Below are positions 45,239 to 54,256 of a DNA stretch of 64,000 nucleotides, in pieces (the stretch's first letter is position 1; each line of letters opens with the position of its first letter). This DNA is from Pararhizobium qamdonense (lineage in GTDB: Bacteria; Pseudomonadota; Alphaproteobacteria; Rhizobiales; Rhizobiaceae). Location: positions 1 through 64,000 of the forward strand of contig NZ_CP119566.1 in the NCBI RefSeq assembly GCF_029277445.1. The letters are read 5' to 3'. The notes below the pieces were generated by a model that saw nothing but the letters and a program-made list of their open reading frames with translations, was not told the origin of the DNA and ran no database searches. A program made the position numbers and the translations under genes.

Positions 45239-45463
45239 GATCACGGTCCTTGCCGATCTTTTTTGCGCGCAGATTCAGGCATCCTCGCGCACGTGCCTTG
45301 GCATGTGCGTTCCGGTTTGCAGTTGTCTGCACTATCATCGATTTACCGCACCAACCCTTTGCAATACCGGGCCTTGCGACAGCATCTCCATAGGTTGAGA
45401 CGCGATGGAAAGAAAGCGGAACCTCGGCAGATGGTTAAAGCCGTCGAGGCCAAGAAACCCGGT

Positions 45464-46075
45464 TCAGCCGCTGAGCTGGGCTCTCAGCTTGTGGTGGATG
45501 GGCGCTGCGATATAGCGGGCACGGTCGGCGTCGGAGAGGTTCTTACCGTATGTTTCCAAAAGTTCCGGCATCAGCACCGGAGCGCCAGAATAGGCGTGAT
45601 AGGTGACGGCATCTCCGGCCTGAACGACGCCATCTTTCAGCACGCGGCAATAAAAGCCCGGCCTTCCGGCCTTGGCGAAGCGCTTTGCAAAGCCGGGGTC
45701 GTCCATCCGGGCGGACAGCGTCGCGCAGGGGATGCGGGCAGAGGTAACCTCAAGTTCCACCGTCTCCGTCTCGAACCGGTCGCCCACTGAAATCTTGCGG
45801 CTGTCGGCGCCTTCGATCACCAGGTTTTCGCCGAAGATACCCGGTTCCAGATCGCGGCCGAGCTCCTTTGCCCACCAGTCGAGATCGGCCGAACCCAGCG
45901 CATAGACGGCCTGGTCGACGCCGCCATGATGCTTGCGGTTGCAGATCTTGTCGCCGATCAGCCCCTCGCGGTCGATCATCACGCCGGCATCGACCGGATG
46001 CTTGAAGATGCCGGTCCTGTAGGATTTGCCCGGCAGGATTTCGGCACTGCCGGTGCAGACGGCGAGGATTTTCAT
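45464..46075 (-). CDS. MOSC domain-containing protein
   Basis: From ATG 46075 the product has 203 residues with a MOSC domain, the sulfur-carrier fold related to the C-terminus of molybdenum cofactor sulfurase: KHHGGVDQAVYA near 70, WAKELG, FGENLVIEGAD near 100 and a conserved C in SARIPCATL. This matches YiiM-type single-domain proteins, some of which detoxify hydroxylated bases. It diverges from recR, 58 bases away. Confidence 0.88.
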   Translation of the reverse strand: MKILAVCTGSAEILPGKSYRTGIFKHPVDAGVMIDREGLIGDKICNRKHHGGVDQAVYALGSADLDWWAKELGRDLEPGIFGENLVIEGADSRKISVGDRFETETVELEVTSARIPCATLSARMDDPGFAKRFAKAGRPGFYCRVLKDGVVQAGDAVTYHAYSGAPVLMPELLETYGKNLSDADRARYIAAPIHHKLRAQLSG

Positions 46076-46133
46076 GGGCGGCACTTTCTTTTCAGCGATT
46101 CCGTTCCGTGGAGATATGGGGTAGAAACCCCGC

Positions 46134-46739
46134 ATGGCAAAGCGAGTCACCGGCCCCGAAATTGAAAAACTCATCCAGCTGCTGGCAAAGGTGCCCGGTC
46201 TCGGGCCGCGCTCGGCCCGGCGCGCTGCCCTTCACCTGGTCAAGAAGAAGGACCAGCTGCTCGGTCCGCTGGCCGATGCCATGGGCGAGGCGCATCGCAA
46301 GGTCCGCATCTGCTCGTGCTGCGGCAATGTCGATACGATCGATCCCTGCAGCGTGTGCTCCGACGACCGGCGCGACAACTCCGTCATCATCGTCGTCGAG
46401 GATGTCTCCGACCTTTGGGCGCTGGAGCGGGCGAGCGCCATGAACACGGCCTATCACGTGCTTGGCGGCACCCTGTCGCCGCTCGACGGCATCGGCCCCG
46501 ACGATCTGAACATCAAGGGCCTGGTCGAGCGGGTGAGCAAAGGCGGCGTGCGCGAACTGATCATCGCCGTCAACGCCACCGTCGAGGGCCAGACAACAGC
46601 CCATTACATCACCGACCAGCTCGACGGCCTCGGCGTCAAGATCACCCGGCTCGCACATGGCGTACCGGTGGGCGGCGAACTGGATTACCTGGACGAAGGC
46701 ACGCTGACAGCAGCATTGAGGGCGAGGACGGCGATTTGA
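46134..46739 (+). CDS. recR: recombination mediator protein RecR
   Basis: RecR works with RecO/RecF to load RecA on gaps. The 201-residue product has an N-terminal helix-hairpin-helix ([19 protein letters not shown]), a four-Cys zinc finger CSCCGN...CSVCSD at about 57-75 and a Toprim domain ([15 protein letters not shown]) with the Walker-like C-terminus. It ends immediately before a repeat element. Confidence 0.97.
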   Translation: MAKRVTGPEIEKLIQLLAKVPGLGPRSARRAALHLVKKKDQLLGPLADAMGEAHRKVRICSCCGNVDTIDPCSVCSDDRRDNSVIIVVEDVSDLWALERASAMNTAYHVLGGTLSPLDGIGPDDLNIKGLVERVSKGGVRELIIAVNATVEGQTTAHYITDQLDGLGVKITRLAHGVPVGGELDYLDEGTLTAALRARTAI

Positions 46740-46764
46740 GGATGCGTTTGAATATGCCGAAACC

Positions 46765-46975
46765 TACCCCCGTCTGTCACGGAGCCGGTCCTCGGGCTTG
46801 CCAAAGGCAAGACCCGGGGGTGACATCTCCCCTTCAAGGGGGGAGATCATTCTTTTCCCACATCTTGATAGCAGCCCGATCATGTCTGTCTTTTTCAGTA
46901 AGGGGCGCTGAAAACCTGCGGTTAATCTCCGCCCTTGAGGGGGAGATGTCGGCGTCGCCGACAGAGGGGGGTAAA
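46765..46975. repeat. Rhizobiales-type repeat element with inverted ends
   Basis: The left part (ACCCCCGTCTGTC at 46766, GACATCTCCCCTTCAAGGGG from 46823) and the right part (CCCTTGAGGGGGAGATGTC from 46932, GACAGAGGGGGGT at 46960-46972) form an imperfect inverted repeat. The short palindrome GGCGTCGCCGAC lies inside the right end. It fills the recR-transglycosylase gap and includes the likely start codon of the latter. Confidence 0.6.
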
Positions 46976-48214
46976 CTTCGCCAAACTCTGACGATAATAA
47001 TCGCGGCAGTCGTGTCACTGATGCCCCTGCCCACCCTCGCCGCCTCCAAAGCCGGCACCGAAGCCCAGTTCCGCCAATGGCTGCAAACCGATCTTTGGCC
47101 GCAGGCGCAGAAATCCGGCATTACCGCTTCAGCCTTCAAGGCGGCCTTTGCCGATGTCAAACTCAATTGGGACCTGCCTGACCTCGTTCCCCCCGGCACC
47201 AGGCCGCCCGGCGAGCAGAAGCAGAGCCAGGCGGAATTTTCCTCGCCCGGCGCCTATTTCTCAGAGCAGCGCCTGCAGGGACTGGCGGCGACCGGGCGCA
47301 GCCTGGCCAAGGAACACGCCGCAACACTCAGGCGGATCGAGAAAACCTACGGCGTGCCGGGTCCTGTGATCATTGCCATCTGGGGCCGCGAATCCGGCTT
47401 CGGGCGGGCGAAAATCCCGCATCCGATCATGGATGTCCTGGCCACCAAGGCCTTCATGTCGACGCGCGGCGATCTCTTTCGCCGCGAGCTGATCGCGGCA
47501 CTCCATATTCTCGACAGCGGCGATGTGAAGGAGGCCGATATGCGCGGCTCCTGGGCCGGCGCCATGGGCCAGCCGCAGTTCCTGCCGACGAGTTTCCTCA
47601 AATATGCCGTCGATTTCGATGGCGACGGGCGCCGCGATATCTGGAAATCGACGCCGGACACGCTGGCCTCGATCGCCAACTATCTGTCGAAAAAAGGCTG
47701 GCAGCGTGGCCGCGACTGGGGCTTCGAGGTCTATATTCCTGCCAATGTCACCTGCGCGCAGGAAGGCCCCGATCTCGCCAAGCCGATCTCGCAATGGGCG
47801 TCCGACGGTATAGAGCGCGCCTCCGGCAAGGCGTTTCCGGCCAGCGAAGCCAGGGCAGACGGCATGATGCTGGTGCCCGCCGGCCGCAACGGCCCCGAAT
47901 TCATCGTCACGCCGAATTTCTACGTCATCAAGGAATATAACAATTCCGACCTCTATGCCCTTTTCATCGGCAACCTTGCCGACCGGATCGCCACGGGCAG
48001 CGGCGCCTTCCGGCGCGAGTTCGGCGATGTCGGCAAGATGCTGCGCTCCGACGTCTTGAAGATGCAGAAGGCGCTGGAAAAACAGGGCTACGATATCGGC
48101 AAGGCCGATGGTCTGGCCGGGTACAAGACCCGCCGCTCGATCGGCGCCTGGCAGGCAAAGAACGGGCTCGAGCCAACCTGTTTCCCGCAGAAAAGCCTTT
48201 TGGGCAAACTCTAG
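46946..48214 (+). CDS. lytic murein transglycosylase (MltB type) with peptidoglycan-binding domain
   Basis: The enzyme cleaves peptidoglycan between MurNAc and GlcNAc. From ATG 46946 the product has 422 residues: a signal peptide (LTIIIAAVVSLMPLPTLAAS, about 14-33), an SLT_2 domain (about 40-340) with the catalytic Glu in IWGRESGFG near 150 and GAMGQPQFLPTSF near 207, and a C-terminal PG_binding_1 domain (about 360-420). The first 11 codons lie inside the repeat element; no later start before the signal peptide is obvious. The larger frame from 46316 overlaps recR and is an artefact. Confidence 0.85.
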   Translation: MSASPTEGGKLRQTLTIIIAAVVSLMPLPTLAASKAGTEAQFRQWLQTDLWPQAQKSGITASAFKAAFADVKLNWDLPDLVPPGTRPPGEQKQSQAEFSSPGAYFSEQRLQGLAATGRSLAKEHAATLRRIEKTYGVPGPVIIAIWGRESGFGRAKIPHPIMDVLATKAFMSTRGDLFRRELIAALHILDSGDVKEADMRGSWAGAMGQPQFLPTSFLKYAVDFDGDGRRDIWKSTPDTLASIANYLSKKGWQRGRDWGFEVYIPANVTCAQEGPDLAKPISQWASDGIERASGKAFPASEARADGMMLVPAGRNGPEFIVTPNFYVIKEYNNSDLYALFIGNLADRIATGSGAFRREFGDVGKMLRSDVLKMQKALEKQGYDIGKADGLAGYKTRRSIGAWQAKNGLEPTCFPQKSLLGKL

Positions 48215-48236
48215 ACATGGGCCCATTCTAGAACCA

Positions 48237-48270
48237 GACCGGGCGGAACCGCATTCGATCCCGCCCGGTC
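48237..48270. terminator. hairpin between convergent transglycosylase and SRPBCC genes
   Basis: GACCGGGCGG and CCGCCCGGTC are a perfect 10-bp inverted repeat with a 14-base loop. No T tract, so a bidirectional barrier is the best guess. A separate near-palindrome CTAGA-ATGGGCCCAT-TCTAG lies at 48211-48231. Confidence 0.5.
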
Positions 48271-48276
48271 AAGGCA

Positions 48277-48711
48277 TCAGGCAGTCGCGAGGCTGGTTTC
48301 GAGCCGGTTGATGATCGCGGTCCAGCCCTGTTCGTGACCGTTTCGCGCTTCCTCGGACTTGAATTTCACCTGTTTCAGGGTGATTTCCGTCTTACCGGCA
48401 TCGACTTCGGCTAGATCGATGGTCACGACGCTGTCGTCGAGCGAATAGGGCGATTCCCAGGTGAAGGACAGATGGGAATGCGGGTCGATTGCCAAATAGG
48501 TGCCCGCATGCGGGATTTCCTTTTCGGGCGTTACCATGACGATCGAAAACCGTCCGCCCTTGACCGGATCGTTCTTGACCTTGCTTGGCTGCGAACTGCC
48601 AGAGGGCGGTGCCATGAATTTTGCCAGCATCACCGGTGAAAGCCAGGCGTTGAACACGTTTTCACGCGATGCCGCGATGGTGCGGCTGACTGTCAGTTCA
48701 AGCTCATTCAT
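48277..48711 (-). CDS. SRPBCC (AHSA1-like) domain protein
   Basis: From ATG 48711 the product has 144 residues of the START/Bet v 1-like fold: SRTIAASRENVFNAWLSPVMLAKFMAPP at the start and a C-terminal helix HEQGWTAIINRLETSL. Such proteins are commonly paired with ArsR regulators in an operon. Its ATG overlaps the arsR-like stop by eight bases, indicating translational coupling. Ligand unknown. Confidence 0.9.
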   Translation of the reverse strand: MNELELTVSRTIAASRENVFNAWLSPVMLAKFMAPPSGSSQPSKVKNDPVKGGRFSIVMVTPEKEIPHAGTYLAIDPHSHLSFTWESPYSLDDSVVTIDLAEVDAGKTEITLKQVKFKSEEARNGHEQGWTAIINRLETSLATA

Positions 48712-49039
48712 TGTCCTCATCCTTTGCAACGAGTAAGTTTTCCAGCGCCGCAAGGCGCAAGTCCCAGATCGACTTCAATTGCGCGAACCAGGCCTCGGTC
48801 AGCTTCAGCGGCTCGAGTTCGGCTGCGATGAAATGCTCGCGGCCCATGGTCCGGCGGGTGACAAGTCCGGCCTCCTCCAGCACCTTGATATGCTTGGAGA
48901 CGGAATTCAGCGACATGTCGAAATGGGCGGCCAGCGCCGTCACCCTCAATGCACCCTCCTGAACAAGCAGCGTCAGGATGCGTCGCCGGGTCGTATCGCC
49001 GGCGGCCTTGAGAACCCGTGACAGATCATCTTCGTCCAT
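48704..49039 (-). CDS. ArsR family transcriptional regulator
   Basis: A 111-residue winged-helix repressor: LKAAGDTTRRRILTLL, LAAHFDMSLNSVSKHIKVLEEAGLV (recognition helix) and the beta wing RRTMGREHFI. No metal-binding Cys pair is visible, so it fits the subgroup paired with SRPBCC proteins rather than metal sensors. It probably autoregulates the two-gene operon. The 180 bases upstream (49040-49219) hold its promoter region and no gene. Confidence 0.92.
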   Translation of the reverse strand: MDEDDLSRVLKAAGDTTRRRILTLLVQEGALRVTALAAHFDMSLNSVSKHIKVLEEAGLVTRRTMGREHFIAAELEPLKLTEAWFAQLKSIWDLRLAALENLLVAKDEDNE

Positions 49040-49219
49040 TTATTCACCCTAACAGTTGAATATATCAAGCCTTCGCAATAGTCAACCATATGGGTGAATA
49101 TTTTGAAACCGGTCAAACACCGCCCTCCCCGGTTATTTTGAAACCACCCTGGCGCCGGCAAAAGAAAGGCCGGCATTGCGAAGCGCAAAACCGGCCAGTC
49201 GGAGATGATCGATGCGATA

Positions 49220-50848
49220 TCAGTGCATGTCCATCTGCTGCTTGTAGCGCTCGTATTCGTAGGGGAGGATGGTCTGGCGCTCGATCATCCGGTGCACGCG
49301 GGGCGCCGCCTCGCCGCGATGCAGAGCCAGGAGCCGGTCGCCAATCTCGGCGTCGGCCTGGGTGCGGCGCTGGTTGTGGCGGACATATTCCACCCAGGTC
49401 GGCACGTGATAGGTCTCGGTCCAGGTGGTCGGGTTTTCCAGATCGCGCATCAGCCCCCATTGCCCGGCGCCATCCCGGATCCGGATCCGGCGGCGCTCGG
49501 CCATGGCGGTCAGGAATTCCGGCACGTCGTCATCGGCGATCTCGTAATCGATCATGACAACGATCGGGCCGCTGCGGGGCTTGAGATCGAGCTTCAGCAG
49601 CGGTTCGGAAAAACGGTTGAGCGGGTCGAGATTGAGTGACTGGAATTCCGGCAGCGGCAAGCGGAGCCCGATGGCCGCACCCACCACCATCAGACAGGCC
49701 GACGCGATAAGCGCATTGGCCGGGCCATAATTTTCCGCCGCCTGCCCCCACATCCAGCTGCCCGCCGCGATGCCGCCAAAGGTCGTCGTCTGGTAGAGCG
49801 ACAGCGCCCGGCCAACCACCCAGCGCGGCGTCGACAGCTGCACCGTCGTATTGAACAAAGAGAGCGCCAGAACCCAGCCGGCACCCGACAGGAGCAGCGC
49901 AAGGCTGGTGAGCCAGCCATAGGGGCTTAACGCGGTCACCAGGCTGCTTAACGCAAAGCCGGCAAAGGCGATGCGCACCACCCATTCGCTGGACAAATGT
50001 TCGCGCAGCCGGGCGCTCAAGAGCGCACCGCCGATGGCGCCGAGCCCGAAGGCGCCGAGCATGATACCATAGGTGAGCGGCCCGCCGGCAACCAGATCGC
50101 GCGCGACCAGCGGCAACAGCGCGAGAATGGCGCTGGCGGAAAGACCGAAGAAAAAGCCGCGCACCAGAACCTTGCCGATATTCGGCGACATCGCGACGTA
50201 ACGCAGCCCTGCGGAAATTGCCCGGCCCATCGATTCGCGCGGCAGCGTCGATAGTGTCTCTTCCCGGCGCCAGCGCAGCAGCGCATAGATGATGGCGAAA
50301 TAGCTGAGCGTGTTAGCGGCAAACGCTGCGGCAGCGCCTGCGGCTGCAACGATCACGCCGCCGATGGCAGGGCCGACAGAGCGGGTGATATTGAACCCCA
50401 TGCTGTTCAGCGCGACGGCCGCTGGCAGCACGTCGCGCGGTACCATATCCCCGACAGAGGCCTGCCAGGACGGATTGTTGAGCGCCGTGCCGCAGCCGAT
50501 CAGGAAGGTGAACAGGAGGAGCAGCCAGGGCGTGATGAAACCGAAATAGGCGCAGAGCGTCAGGAGCGCCGAGACACCCAGCATGAAACACTGGCCGATC
50601 AGCATGATACGGCGGCGGTCGAAATTATCGGCCAGCGCCCCGGAAATCAGCGAAAACAGCATGATCGGCAGCGAGGTCGAGGCCTGCACCAGCGCCACCA
50701 TATTCACCGAGTCGGTGATCGACGTCATCATCCAGGCGGCGCCGACGGCCTGGATCAACCCGCCGAAATTGGAGGCGAGGCTTGCCACCCAGATGACCCG
50801 GAACGTATCGTGCTTGAACGGCGCCAATGGCGATAATCGGTGCGGCAA
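49220..50848 (-). CDS. MFS transporter (MFS_3 / enterobactin exporter-like) with C-terminal soluble domain
   Basis: The product has about 12 hydrophobic helices and MFS motifs (GALADNFDRRR near 75 and NPSWQASVGDMV near 130). After about residue 415 comes a soluble domain (DVPEFLTAMAERRRIRIRDG, then WGLMRDLENPTTWTETYHVPTWVEYVRHNQR) resembling an antibiotic-biosynthesis monooxygenase-like fold, as in the MFS_3 family. The start is unclear: TTG 50848 (542 residues, GGTGGGA upstream) is chosen because it gives a short leader before the first helix; the ATG at 51055 seems too far upstream. Confidence 0.82.
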   Translation of the reverse strand: MPHRLSPLAPFKHDTFRVIWVASLASNFGGLIQAVGAAWMMTSITDSVNMVALVQASTSLPIMLFSLISGALADNFDRRRIMLIGQCFMLGVSALLTLCAYFGFITPWLLLLFTFLIGCGTALNNPSWQASVGDMVPRDVLPAAVALNSMGFNITRSVGPAIGGVIVAAAGAAAAFAANTLSYFAIIYALLRWRREETLSTLPRESMGRAISAGLRYVAMSPNIGKVLVRGFFFGLSASAILALLPLVARDLVAGGPLTYGIMLGAFGLGAIGGALLSARLREHLSSEWVVRIAFAGFALSSLVTALSPYGWLTSLALLLSGAGWVLALSLFNTTVQLSTPRWVVGRALSLYQTTTFGGIAAGSWMWGQAAENYGPANALIASACLMVVGAAIGLRLPLPEFQSLNLDPLNRFSEPLLKLDLKPRSGPIVVMIDYEIADDDVPEFLTAMAERRRIRIRDGAGQWGLMRDLENPTTWTETYHVPTWVEYVRHNQRRTQADAEIGDRLLALHRGEAAPRVHRMIERQTILPYEYERYKQQMDMH

Positions 50849-51018
50849 CGCGCTTTCCCACCCTGTCAGTGTTTGAATAGTCTTTGTGAGGCCCAATCTA
50901 GGCGAGATGATTGCCCGGGCAAGCAAAAGCACGGCGCCCGGCAGGATTTCACCACTTCGCCGTCCGCAAGAGGGTTTTGCGCGGCCGAGAGGTTTTGCGG
51001 GGCGAGATGCAGCATATC

Positions 51019-51047
51019 TTGCATTTGCCGATAATCGAGCGTATATG
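51019..51047 (+). promoter_or_regulatory. putative promoter of the rimP-nusA-infB operon
   Basis: TTGCAT (51019-51024) and TATATG (51042-51047) with a 17-base spacer, placing the start near 51053, just before an intrinsic terminator hairpin. Confidence 0.5.
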
Positions 51048-51073
51048 ACCCTCAAATTCTTGATCGGTTGATG

Positions 51074-51105
51074 AAGAGTGGGCCCGTCAGGACCCGCTCT
51101 TTTTT
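51074..51105 (+). terminator. leader terminator (putative attenuator) upstream of rimP
   Basis: AAGAGTGGG pairs with CCCGCTCTT (one G-T), extended by CC/GG, with a GTCA loop and a run of six T. It sits between the promoter and the rimP start at 51134, and no upstream plus-strand gene needs it. Confidence 0.7.
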
Positions 51106-51133
51106 ATTACCCGATGGTTTGGGAGAACATCGT

Positions 51134-51751
51134 TTGTCCGATACGGCAACGGCAGAAAACACACAGGAACCGCGCCTCGTCACCGAGACCGGCATCGACC
51201 GGCGCATCGCCGATATCATCGAGCCCGTTTTGGTTCCGATGGGCTACCAGCTGGTGCGCGTGCGCCTGTCCTCGCAGAATGGCGCGACATTGCAGATCAT
51301 GGCCGAGCGGCTTGACGGCACGATGACCGTGGAAGATTGCGAAGCGATCTCGACCGCGATCTCGCCAGTGCTTGACGTGGAAGATCCCGTCGATCGGGAG
51401 TATCATCTGGAAGTATCGTCACCGGGCATTGACCGGCCGATGGTGCGCAAATCGGATTTTACCCGCTGGTCCGGACATCTGATCAAGTTCGAAACGTCCG
51501 TTCTGGTCGATAGCCGCAAGCGTTTCCGCGGCAAGATCGTTGCGGCCGACGACGAGGCCTTCACGATCGAGCGCGATCAACCGGCTGAGGGCGAAGACCC
51601 GCAGGTGGTCGTTCCCTATACGGCGTTTGCCGAAGGCAGGCTCATCCTCACGGATGACCTGATCCGCGATGCGCTGACAGCAGACAAGAAGGCGAAGGCA
51701 GCCCAGGCCGCCAACGAAAACTTCGAAGACGAAGATTCGCCGATCAATTGA
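51134..51751 (+). CDS. rimP: ribosome maturation factor RimP
   Basis: RimP assists 30S subunit assembly. The start is TTG 51134 with GGGAG at 51121-51125, giving 205 residues beginning with LSDTATAEN; the frame from 51068 would cross the terminator. The N-terminal domain (about 20-95) contains [23 protein letters not shown] and the conserved [13 protein letters not shown]; an Sm-like C-terminal domain follows. First gene of rimP-nusA-ylxR-infB. Confidence 0.93.
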   Translation: MSDTATAENTQEPRLVTETGIDRRIADIIEPVLVPMGYQLVRVRLSSQNGATLQIMAERLDGTMTVEDCEAISTAISPVLDVEDPVDREYHLEVSSPGIDRPMVRKSDFTRWSGHLIKFETSVLVDSRKRFRGKIVAADDEAFTIERDQPAEGEDPQVVVPYTAFAEGRLILTDDLIRDALTADKKAKAAQAANENFEDEDSPIN

Positions 51752-51809
51752 GTTCATGGGCGCGGGACGCCTTCGAGTAAGGCCCCGGCAATCAGACGGA
51801 GACTTTAAT

Positions 51810-53417
51810 ATGGCAGTGAGTGCTAACAGGCTCGAACTTCTGCAGATCGCGGATGCCGTCGCGCGCGAAAAAGTGATCGACCGCGAAATCGTTCTGGCCG
51901 CCATGGCCGACGCGATCCAGAAGGCCGCCCGCTCGCGCTACGGTTCGGAAAGCAATATCCGCGCCGACATCAATTCCAAGACCGGCGAAATCCGGCTTCA
52001 GCGCCTGCTCGAAGTCGTCGAGGTTGCCGAGGACTATTCCACGCAGATCCCGCTGGAACTGGCGCGCGACCGCAATCCGGACGCCATTCTCGGCGACTTC
52101 ATCGCCGATCCGCTGCCGCCGATGGATTTCGGCCGCATCGCTGCCCAGTCGGCCAAGCAGGTCATCGTCCAGAAGGTGCGCGAAGCCGAGCGTGACCGCC
52201 AGTTCGACGAGTTCAAGGATCGCATCGGCGAAATCGTCAACGGCACGGTCAAGCGCGTCGAATATGGCAATGTCATCGTCGATCTCGGCCGTGGCGAAGG
52301 CATCATCCGCCGCGACGAAATGATCCCGCGCGAAAACATGCGCTATGGCGACCGCGTCCGCTCCTATGTCTACGACGTGCGCCGCGAACAGCGCGGTCCG
52401 CAGATTTTCCTGTCGCGCACGCATCCGCAGTTCATGGTGAAGCTGTTCACCATGGAAGTTCCGGAAATCTATGACGGCATCATCCAGATCCGTTCGGTTG
52501 CCCGCGACCCCGGCTCGCGCGCCAAGATCGCCGTCATCTCCAACGATTCGTCGATCGATCCGGTCGGCGCCTGCGTCGGTATGCGCGGTTCGCGCGTCCA
52601 GGCCGTTGTCGGCGAGTTGCAGGGCGAAAAGATCGATATCATTCCGTGGTCACAGGATCCGGCATCGTTCATCGTCAACGCGCTGCAGCCGGCCGAAGTC
52701 TCCAAGGTCGTTCTCGACGAGGATGCCGAGCGCATCGAAGTGGTGGTTCCGGATGAACAGCTGTCGCTGGCCATCGGCCGCCGCGGCCAGAACGTCCGCC
52801 TCGCATCGCAGCTGACCGGCTGGGATATCGACATCATGACGGAAGCGGAGGAATCCGAGCGCCGCCAGAAGGAATTCAACGAACGCACCGCGCTGTTCAT
52901 GGAAGCCCTCGACGTCGATGAAATGGTCGGCCAGGTTCTGGCATCCGAAGGCTTTGCCGCCGTCGAAGAGCTTGCCTATGTCGAGCTCGACGAAATCGCG
53001 TCGATCGAAGGTTTCGACGAGGATACGGCCAGCGAGCTGCAGACCCGCGCCCGCGAATATCTCGAGCGTCTGGAAGGCGAGATGGACGCCAAGCGCGTTG
53101 CCCTCGGCGTTTCCGACGAGCTGCGCACGATCAACGGCATGACCGGCCAGATGCTGGTTGCGCTGGGTGAAGACGGCATCAAGACGATGGAAGACTTTGC
53201 AGGCTGCGCCGCTGACGATCTCGTCGGCTGGTCGGAACGCAAGGATGGCGAGACCAAGAAGTTTGAAGGCCTGTTCTCCAAGCTCGAAATCTCGCGCGTC
53301 GATGCCGAACGCATGATCCTGCAGGCGCGCCTGGCTGCCGGCTGGATCACCCAGGAAGATCTGGCACGCGAAGAAGAAGCGCTCGAAGTCGTGGAAGGCG
53401 CGGAACAGGACGCCTGA
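51810..53417 (+). CDS. nusA: transcription termination/antitermination factor NusA
   Basis: NusA binds RNA polymerase and RNA to control pausing, termination and antitermination. From ATG 51810 the product has 535 residues: N-terminal polymerase-binding domain (1-125), S1 domain (about 130-200; [27 protein letters not shown]), KH domains (about 235-345; [35 protein letters not shown]) and C-terminal helix-hairpin-helix repeats. It follows rimP by 58 bases. Confidence 0.97.
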   Translation: MAVSANRLELLQIADAVAREKVIDREIVLAAMADAIQKAARSRYGSESNIRADINSKTGEIRLQRLLEVVEVAEDYSTQIPLELARDRNPDAILGDFIADPLPPMDFGRIAAQSAKQVIVQKVREAERDRQFDEFKDRIGEIVNGTVKRVEYGNVIVDLGRGEGIIRRDEMIPRENMRYGDRVRSYVYDVRREQRGPQIFLSRTHPQFMVKLFTMEVPEIYDGIIQIRSVARDPGSRAKIAVISNDSSIDPVGACVGMRGSRVQAVVGELQGEKIDIIPWSQDPASFIVNALQPAEVSKVVLDEDAERIEVVVPDEQLSLAIGRRGQNVRLASQLTGWDIDIMTEAEESERRQKEFNERTALFMEALDVDEMVGQVLASEGFAAVEELAYVELDEIASIEGFDEDTASELQTRAREYLERLEGEMDAKRVALGVSDELRTINGMTGQMLVALGEDGIKTMEDFAGCAADDLVGWSERKDGETKKFEGLFSKLEISRVDAERMILQARLAAGWITQEDLAREEEALEVVEGAEQDA

Positions 53418-53465
53418 CAGGGCGTTGCTGACCGTGATCCAAGCTGATGCTGCTTGAAGACCGCC

Positions 53466-54152
53466 ATGTTGATTGAAGACAAGGACCCTGCGGGGGACAT
53501 TGATGGTGAAGCAGTGAACGGCCGCATGTGCATCGTCACGCGGGCAAGCGGAACTCCGGAAACGTTGATCCGCTTTGTCGCCGGGCCCGATGGCAAGGTG
53601 GTGCCCGACCTGAAGAAACAGCTGCCGGGCCGCGGCTGCTGGGTGAGCGCTGAACGGGCGATCGTCGAAAAGGCGATTGCCAAGAAGCTGTTTGCCCGTG
53701 GCCTGAAGCGGGCGGATGTGATGGCCGGACCGGAGCTTGCCGACGAGGTGGACCGGCTGTTGTCGATGCAGCTCGGCGGCATGATGAACATGGCGCGCAA
53801 GGCGGCACAGTTCATCAGCGGCGCCTCGAAAGTGGAGCAGGCCGTACGTGGAATGGCGGCGCTTGCCACCTTTCATGCGGTGGATGCCGCACCGGACGGT
53901 GTGCGCAAGATTGACCAGGCACGCAAGGCCATGAGCTTTGTCGCCGATGACGGAGAGGAAATTCCCTCCTATCGCTTCTTCACCGAAGCGGAAATGGGAG
54001 GGCTTTTAGGCCAGAATGCTTTTATCCATGCCGCAGCGCTTGCAGGGCAGGCGGGTGAGGGTGTAGTGAAGCGCGCAAACATGCTCGAAAGATATCGGGG
54101 AACCGTCCCCGCTCGAGCCGTTGGCGCCGAATCTGGCTTGCCGACACAATGA
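53466..54152 (+). CDS. YlxR (DUF448)/L7Ae-like RNA-binding protein
   Basis: From ATG 53466 (an in-frame TTG lies at 53454) the product has 228 residues. The N-terminal part (about 15-90) is a YlxR domain with RMCIVTRASGTPETLIRFV and the basic LPGRGCWVS motif; the middle (about 95-165) resembles an L7Ae-like fold, and the C-terminus is unique. YlxR genes sit between nusA and infB in most bacteria and bind RNA. Confidence 0.9.
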   Translation: MLIEDKDPAGDIDGEAVNGRMCIVTRASGTPETLIRFVAGPDGKVVPDLKKQLPGRGCWVSAERAIVEKAIAKKLFARGLKRADVMAGPELADEVDRLLSMQLGGMMNMARKAAQFISGASKVEQAVRGMAALATFHAVDAAPDGVRKIDQARKAMSFVADDGEEIPSYRFFTEAEMGGLLGQNAFIHAAALAGQAGEGVVKRANMLERYRGTVPARAVGAESGLPTQ

Positions 54153-54256
54153 CGCGGGTCACCGGCGCAGGCCGGCACAACCGCGATTGCAAAACAGAAA
54201 TTGAACGGCGGGGTCTGGTGATACGCATCCGGCCCTGATCTTAGGAACGGAACGGA

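Noticed and set aside
45286..45310. Short palindrome GCACGTGCC/GGCATGTGC upstream of the DUF2865 gene
   Set aside because: Two-base loop and one wobble; no context linking it to a known site, so not listed as a feature.
46316..46945. N-terminal extension of the transglycosylase frame through recR
   Set aside because: Overlaps recR in another frame and gives an Arg-rich sequence with no signal peptide; the frame is merely open.
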